Positions 56,129-64,000 of a DNA stretch of 64,000 nt are shown in pieces; the stretch's first letter is position 1, and every line of letters starts with the position of its first letter. The DNA is from Auanema rhodensis. Its lineage: Eukaryota > Nematoda > Chromadorea > Rhabditida > Rhabditidae. The translations under genes and the position numbers were made by a program. The stretch is from positions 9,052,001 to 9,116,000 of the forward strand of contig OZ059895.1 of assembly GCA_964057225.1 (NCBI GenBank), written 5' to 3'. The notes under the pieces were generated by a model. It was not told the origin of the DNA. It did no database searches and worked only from the letters and a program-made list of their open reading frames with translations.

Positions 56129-59100
56129 TTAACCAAAGAAATCATCCTAAAAATAAAATATTTTTAAAAAAGAAAATAAATTTGTAAACAAACATCATCA
56201 TCATCATCATATTCTTTATTTGTTGGTTGATATATGGATGATATACGTGGCAAACGTTGATGTTGTGTTGTATCCTATAAACAAGTTAATTATATAATTA
56301 TAATTAATATAATTAATAAACTTCATGTTCAAATACATTATTTGAAGATGGACTAAAATAACTTTTACTATTATATTCTTTTTCTAATTGATCAAGAATA
56401 TATTTAGAAGTTATAATAGGTGGTGGAAGACGTGATGATTGTCTAAAATAACATTAACTATATGTATATAGTTAATAATTAAAAATTACCTTTCTAATTC
56501 ATTATTTGTATCAGAAGTATTTGGTTTAAACTCATCATTCTAAAAAAAAATTAATTATTATAATTATAATAAATATTTACAATTGAATTGTTAAATGTTC
56601 TTCTTCTTATATTTGGATGATTCTGATTCCGTACAGCTGTTCGATAAATATTTCTTTCTTGTTCTTCTTGTTTTCGAAATGATTTACAACATAATATTCT
56701 TGAAAATAGTTTATAACTATATGATATAGTATATTTTCTTTAACATACCTATCTCTATAAAAATAGAAAACGATACCCAATCCAATAAGTATAATAGCTA
56801 TACCAACTCCAATGATTACACCAGTTAAAACAGAAATTCCTTTCTTAGCTGGTTTTATCTTAATTATTTTTATATTTTATTATTATTATTAATATTAATA
56901 TTATTACCACTGGTGCACATGAGAATATTCCAGCATATCCTTTAACTGCTTGACAATTCTGATTTGTATCACATGAAGATAATAACTATAATATTTATAT
57001 ATTTAATTATATTAATATAGTTAAAACTTACTTGAGGTGAACATGAACTAGACATTCGACATGTTGGAGCTGTATCAACTGATGGACATGGTACACAAAA
57101 TGTTTTATTATATTCCATCTTAATTATAAAAATTAAATTATAAATATTATATAATTAACTTGATATGTTCCCTGTCCACATAGTATACAGATAGCAGCAA
57201 AAATAGTATTTGGTGGAACAGGAACAACTACAGTTGGAGATACTTGTGTATTTGGTGGACACCAAGGAATATCACAATCAGCAAGATATTTACTTCCACG
57301 AGAATATGTAAGTAATCCAATAGGACAGTTATAACATGGAGCTAATGTTGTATTCTTAATATATACATATAGTATAATATTATAATTATAATTATATTTA
57401 CTTTAAATGTTCCAATTGGACATGGTTGACAGTTAATTCCATTCAAATCAAACTCATATCCAGCTGAGCATGTTAATGAACAATCTAATACATTAGTTGC
57501 TCCCTTTAAATAAATAAAAATATTATTTATATGTAATATACTATATTTAATATAATTATAAGATATGTATATTATCAAAATTCAAAAATAACATCCAGAT
57601 TAAGTTAAATCGCACTGAAATGCTCCAGACATGATAAAGGACACCTAGTTCAAAATCATAAAATTTAAAAAAAAAGTTTTTTTAAAGTTTTTAAACATAT
57701 ACATATATGTATGTATATATATATAATATATAATATATAATAAAACTTACAGTAATTGGTGTACTTGTATAGATTGGACAACCAAAACATTCACTTCTAC
57801 CTTCATATGGTTGAAATGTTCCTGCTGGGCAATGAATACATCCTACAGTTTTATTAGCATAATAGCTTCCTATTTGACATTTATCTTTAAAAAATAATAA
57901 ATAAATTATAAAATTATATGATAAAACTAGAATATATACCGTAACATTGAGAATATTGTGTTGCACGTGTTAATATGCCTGTAGTTAATCCTTCAGGACA
58001 ATTATCACATTTATAAAGATTAGAAGAAGATAAATTTCTAAATTATGTTAATTATATAATAAAAGTTTTTAATTTTCTTTTAAACCTATATGTATCAATA
58101 GGACAATCAGTACATTCTTGTGTTTCTTGTTTAAGATATGTTCCTGCTGGACAATTAGCTATAAATATATAAATATTATAATTAAAATACTAATTATCAT
58201 AGATTACCACATGAAAAGTTGTCTCCAATAATAGATGTTACTGGATGTGAAGCTGAGCAATTAAACAATGAACTTATGCTTGTAGATCCATTAGGAAATT
58301 GAAGTTTAACACTTTGATCAACTGGTGCTGATAACATTTTTCTTGTATTACTATAATATAAAAATTAATATAAATTAATAATAATAATAATAATACTTTA
58401 AAAGTATTTCATAAGTGAAATATTGAGGTGAAATATCCCGTTTACTTCTATTTCCCGTCATATTACATAATGGTTCTATTATAATTTGATTTGTGCAATT
58501 ATCAATACAATATTCTGATATATCATTATATAAAGTCATATATAATTCATTAAATATCTAAAAATTATTATAATTAATAGAAATAAATAAAAAAAAAATA
58601 AAAATACTTGTTCACAATTCCCATGAGCATCAAGAGATCCATTTATAACCTGTAATGGTGAAGCTGTATTACCACATGTTGGAAATGTATATTGAACATT
58701 AGGATTCATCCAATTATCACGATCCCATTGACCCTATTAGAATTAATTTATTATAATATATTTATAATTTAATTATATATTATACCATATCATCACATGT
58801 AAAAAAATTAGGATTTTTTGTTTTATAATACTCGTCATCACAATTGATAAATGCAGCTAAATGACTATTTGTTCCATTTATACTTCGTTTATATACTTTT
58901 CCTTGTATCTATATAAATATAATAATAATAATATTAATTATTTTAATATAGTTGAGTATAATTACCTGAGAATCATCTGTATTTCTACAATCCATTGGAG
59001 TAATTGTTAAATCAAATTCACATGTAGCTGTATTACCAGCTTCATCTGATGCTACATAAACTATATGATATATTCCCCTATAATATATATTTTTATTTGA

Positions 59101-62100
59101 TTTTTTCAATTTATTATTTCAATTACCAATTAAATGATTGACCAGATCGATAATTACTAATGACTGAAGATACACCTACATTATCATAAAACATATTTAC
59201 AGTAGACCAATTAACTGTTGTTAAACGATTTTTACTTATTATTCTCATAGAATCTGGACAATTTACAACAACTGGAGGTATTTTATCTGTAAATTATTAT
59301 TTTTTTTAAATAAATAAACAAATAAATATGTAAATACCTGTATCATTACATGATGGTCGTCCAGGAAGACAGTTTGATGTAAGACATATACCTGGTACAA
59401 TTGTTTTAATTGCAGGATTATCTCTTTGAACAGTTGTGAAGTTTGGCCAATTAATAATTAAATCAAGATGTCCTTAAATATGAAATTTAGATTATATCAT
59501 ATAAGTTAAAATATAGAGAGAAAGTAAGAGAGAGAGAGAGAGAGAGACCTGTATTCCATTTGGTACATTCAAATGCCATTTCAGCAATTTCAGCATCAGT
59601 TAAACGTGATGAATATAACTATATACATATAATTAAAATAATAAAAATACATGATAAAACCTGTATTAAACTGATAATTCCTTCAAATGATCCATAAGGA
59701 TCAAGTTTTATTAAATATTGATATAATTTACTTTCAGGTAAAATATTATTAGCAGCTTCTTTTACAAGACTACCATCAACAAAATAACTCCAAATATATC
59801 TAAATTATAATTTATAATTGTAATTATAATAGTTAGTAATATACTTATCATCACTATTATAATCTGGACTTCTTAAACATATCTAAATTATTTTATTTAT
59901 ATTAATTATATATTATTATTTATAATTACCTGATGCCATACAAGTGTTGAAATTGATTGAGATATGAAACGTTCTTGATCTAATAAAACTCCTTGATTAT
60001 CAATTTGTATAACTAATTGTGATCTTAATTATATAAATTATAGATATATATATTATATATAAAATATATTTACGGTGAAGTATTGGCTACAATAGCAACA
60101 AAGGCTGGAAAGAAATCTGTTGATTTACTAAACTTTGATGGAGCATATTGAACCCAACCACATAATGTAAATTCTCTTAAATATTTTATAATAATTTATA
60201 TTTAATATAACTTATACCTATATAATGATGTATTTAACATACGTGATACAATTTGTTGTGTTGATTTATAATTATTAAAAACTAAATTAAATGATGTTGA
60301 TAAATCTAAAATATATAATTATATAATTATATAAATATATTTAATTAACCTGTTTGACAATATTCTCCAGTAAAACTACTTAAACATACACAATATGAAG
60401 TATTATGTTCAGTAATACAATGTCCTCCGTTTTGACATATTATATCATCACATGATGACTAAATATTATATTATTATTATTAATAATAATATAATTAGTA
60501 TAGTTAGCATAGTTAATTTAAATTATAAAAATAAATAAATGAAACACACTTGTGTTATATCACAATGATCACCAATAAAGCCATGTGAACATATACATTT
60601 AGGAATTGTATTAGTAATAGCACAAACACCATGCAAACATGTCCAACTGTCACAAGGATTCTATTAAAAAACAGATAATTTTTATGTTAATTATATTAAT
60701 TATTATTAAAGATCTTACATAGTTAGTCTCACAATGAACTCCTGTATAGTTAGCAAAACATAGACAAGATGGTGTTAATGTATTTGGAGAATATGTACAA
60801 TTTCCATGATAACATTTCCATGAAACACAAGGATTCTTAATATTAATTTCTATATTATTTCTAATTATTATATTAATTATTATTATATAAATAATATATA
60901 AATATACTAACATCTTCTCTTTCACAATATTTTCCACTATATCCATCAAAGCATTTACATTGTTGCTTATCATCATCATTATCATAAACACATGTTCCAT
61001 TATTACAATTCAAATTACATATATTCTATAATTTATATAATTTGTATAATATATATTAATAAAAATTTTACTTGTTCACAATGAAGTCCCGTATTATTTG
61101 GATTACAAAGACATTTTGCATCATTTTTCGAATCAATGATACATGTTCCACCATTTTCACATTTTATATTTGAACATTCATTCAATTCGCAATTATGTCC
61201 ATGAAATTCTAAAATGAATTGAAATTTTAAGAATTATTTCCAACGATAATACCCGGTTTACATGTACAAGTATATCCATTTTCATTAAGTTCATTACATG
61301 TTCCACCATTTAAACATGGATTAAACTGGCAATATGATATAAGTTGAGTACAATTACCATTTGAATCAGTATAATAATTTGAATTGCATAAACAAATATA
61401 ACTTTCTCCAACAATATCAATGCATTTTCCATTATTACATGTATTTACATTACATATTGTTGGTGGAATTTCACAAAAAGTACCTATAATTATGATAATT
61501 AATAATAAAAATTATATTTTATACCTGAATAGTTATCAGTACAGTGACAATCCCAATTAGTAGAATATAAACTACATGTTCCTTTATAACATGGACTAAA
61601 ATCAGGTGAACATATAGTTTCAATTGATATCTATAATTCATATAATTGATAAACTTAAGAAAATTCGGATTTTATCGGTTTTATGCCACTTGCCCTTTGA
61701 AGTTCAATCTAAAGACGGATCCATAAGGCATAAAGCCGATAAGATCCGTGAATTCAAATATACTAACTTCACAATTCTCTCCACTATAACCTTCATCACA
61801 TTTACAGAATTTTCCATTTGCATATGGCATACATTGACCATGTCCAGAGCATTTTTCCCCATCACAATATGATTTATAAGAAAGACATGAACATGTATCT
61901 CCTGACCATGCTTTAGGACAATCACAATGATATGTCATAGATCCATTTAAATAAGAAGCTTAATTATATTTTTTTTAATATATATATATAGTTAGAATAA
62001 TAATATACTTACATACAACACATTTACCATTAGAACATAATGAATTTTTTGAATATGAACTTGATAAACATGCAGTTGAAACACTACATGTTTGCCCAAT

Positions 62101-64000
62101 AAAACCTTCAAGAAACTTAACAACTTAAAAGCAAAATGTTTAGAAACTTACCTAAATCGCAATCACATTGTGGATCATTGCTAAAGTCTTGTGAACAAAC
62201 ACCTAAGTTACTACAAGGACAAGGTGTTGGAGTTTCACTACTTTCTGAACAAAGGCGTAGCACATTTCCATCTTCTACTACACATGTTGATATAACAGTA
62301 TCTATAATTATATAAATAATATTATATAGTTTAAATATATAAATATAATTATATAATTAAGATATATAGGTATATTACCAGTATGATGTCTTATCATATA
62401 AACACATATCTGGTTAAGTTCGGATTTAGCATTACATTCTTGATCAATATTCATAAAAGAACATGTACTTCCTTCAAATCCTAAAAATAAATAGAAGTTA
62501 TATGAAATTATTTGAAATTATACCATTTGAACATTCACATGTTCCATTTAATGTTTTAGTTTTTGTTCCAATTGATGAACAATATGAATATTGTTTATCA
62601 TTTGAAACACATTCACCATGTCTTGAATCAAATACAAATCCTTTGAAATATTTTTTTATTTTTTTGTTTGGAAATTTGAAATTACCTTCATAACAATCAC
62701 ATTCGTAATTATTCTCATCAATTGGTATACAACTTCCCCATGGACAACGATTTATATTACAAACATTCGTTGGAGTTACTACTGTTGAACCAATCAACGG
62801 AGTTTGAGATGAGGAGAAACCTCCAAATGACGGAGTTTGAGATGAAATTTGTGATAATGTTGTTGTTTCAAAATTTGAATTCATTGGACCTAAAAAATAA
62901 AAAAAATTAAAATATAAAAATTAAAAAAATACATGTATTTGATATATTCCATCCATTAATATCACATATAGCTGTTATATTATATTGATCAATATTGAAT
63001 AAATTTGGACATTTTATAACTTTTGATTGTTTCCTTGATGTAACATATGTTTTTTCTATAACTATGTTACCATAACGAATCTAAAATATATTTTAATTTA
63101 TAAAAAAAAATAATTTTATAAATTACTTGTGGACATATATTATAAATTATATCAAATGATCTTATTTGAGCTGTATCAGATGAATATATTTTAATTGAAA
63201 TATATCGATATTCAATATCTGTTATATTTATAAATAATAATCCAGCATGAGTTGTTGTTGCTATTAAATCTTTATCACCAAATATAGGATTACCAATATT
63301 ATCTATATTTGCATGCATATCTAAATTAAAAATATATAGTATATATAGTATATATAATACTTACAAATATTGAGACTTCCAACAATAACTGAAACATCTA
63401 ATACTAATTGTATTGTATCACTGTATAATTCTACTAACATTGCAGTTAAATAACTAAAAATATATTATTATTATTATTATTTAATTAATTATTATATATG
63501 TTTACTATATATTATATAATTTAGATATATTAAAGTTTTTAAAGTTTAAAAATAGCAAACAGGAAAGGAAAGTTTATAAATTCAGGTATAACCCTTAAAA
63601 GATGTTTTATAAAGCTTAGAATTTCAAATTTAACAGACATATAATTTATATTTAATTATATAATTATATAAATTTATATTACTTACTTGTCTGGTGCTGC
63701 TTTAGATATTGAATATATTTTATTTTTAGAATTATATGACCACTAGAACAGAAGAAGAATTAGTACAAAATACAATTAAAAAGAAAAAAAAACAACATAC
63801 ATCTATTGACATTGTCCAAATATATGTTAAAAATAAATTTAAATCTAAAAATTATATTTAAATTAATTATATTAATTATAATAAATAAATATTTTACCTT
63901 CATGCATCAATGATTTACTATTACAATCAGTACTACCATACCAACTAGCATAATCTCCACCTGAATTATAATTTATTTAAAAAATAAAATATAATTAAAG
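56129..64000 (-). CDS. Large EGF / LamG-like / HYR / GCC-repeat transmembrane receptor (5' end beyond window)
   Basis: Partial gene; its start lies beyond position 64000. Reading from N to C terminus (right to left): a region without recognised domain (64000 to about 62900). Then come at least eight EGF-like modules (62760-60370, e.g. CNGGTCNELNENGYTCTC-type, CLNGGTCN, CENGGTCI, CQNGGHCI). A laminin-G/pentraxin-like domain follows (60340-59540; FTLCGWVQYAPSKF, WHQICLRSPDYNSDD, GSFEGIISLIQLYSSRL). Next is one HYR domain (59280-58980; PPVVVNCPDSMRI, YHIVYVASDEAGNTATCEF). A cysteine-containing stretch leads to about four GCC2/GCC3-type repeats (58220-57130; CPAGTYLKQETQEC, CPAGTFQPYEGRSEC, CQPCPIGTFK). 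A transmembrane helix follows (VLTGVIIGVGIAIILIGLGI, about 56850-56765). The cytoplasmic tail of about 110 residues ends in an Asp run and DFFG. More than 25 short introns. The module set recalls SVEP1-type proteins, but this one is membrane-anchored. Ligand unknown; adhesion or receptor role inferred. Confidence 0.75.
56454..56475. repeat. 22-bp TTAACTATA…TATAGTTAA palindrome in receptor intron
   Basis: Halves TTAACTATATG and TATATAGTTAA; the exact reverse complement of the 22-mer at 47871-47892. Lies in an intron of the receptor gene. Confidence 0.7.
59518..59547. repeat. (GA)n tract in receptor intron
   Basis: Short GA repeat inside the intron between the LamG-like and HYR-proximal exons. 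Purines are again on the plus strand, i.e. pyrimidines in the transcript. Confidence 0.8.

Overview
The window is nuclear DNA from an animal with a compact, AT-rich genome. Most genes carry many very short introns (about 35-65 bp, GT...AG, typically ending TTTCAG or TTTTAG). The gene set is metazoan: a TBP-like factor (TLF/TRF2), Axin, an insulin-like peptide, a rhodopsin-family peptide GPCR, the BBSome subunit BBS9 and an EGF/HYR receptor. Almost every gene has a splice-acceptor-like sequence a few bases before its start codon. That suggests spliced-leader trans-splicing, as in nematodes and some other small invertebrates, although 5' UTR introns remain possible. I cannot name the species; a nematode-like or other compact invertebrate is an inference.

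Region 1 (1-13 kb): a malate/L-lactate dehydrogenase family enzyme (+), TLF/TBPL1 (-), a UBE2Q-type E2 (-), ribosomal protein S15 (-), a membrane-anchored phospholipase-B-like protein that has lost its catalytic residues (+), and an NDUFA4-like mitochondrial protein (-).

Region 2 (13.8-33 kb): the nonsense-mediated-decay kinase SMG1 (-, about 10 kb) lies head to head with an HMG-CoA reductase (+) that appears to lack the usual membrane/sterol-sensing domain. These are followed by HAPSTR1/C16orf72 (+), the U3 snoRNP protein IMP3 (+) and BBS9 (-). A perfect-consensus RFX X-box lies 74 bp upstream of BBS9.

Region 3 (33-41 kb): a 64-residue membrane microprotein (-), a tetraspan membrane protein (-), a secreted insulin-like precursor with eight cysteines (-), and an RRM plus C2H2 zinc-finger protein (+).

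Region 4 (41-64 kb): this part is more AT-rich, with long gene-poor stretches and (GA)n tracts. It holds a peptide GPCR (-), Axin (-), a 1,052-bp-per-arm inverted duplication carrying two convergent copies of a small bZIP factor, a tRNA-Asp(GTC), and the 3' portion of a large EGF/LamG-like/HYR/GCC repeat transmembrane receptor (-) that runs off the right edge.

The most notable observations are the palindromic bZIP duplication (real or assembly-made), the phospholipase pseudoenzyme, the apparently soluble class I HMG-CoA reductase, the insulin-like precursor, the X-box at BBS9, and the near-universal acceptor sites in front of start codons.
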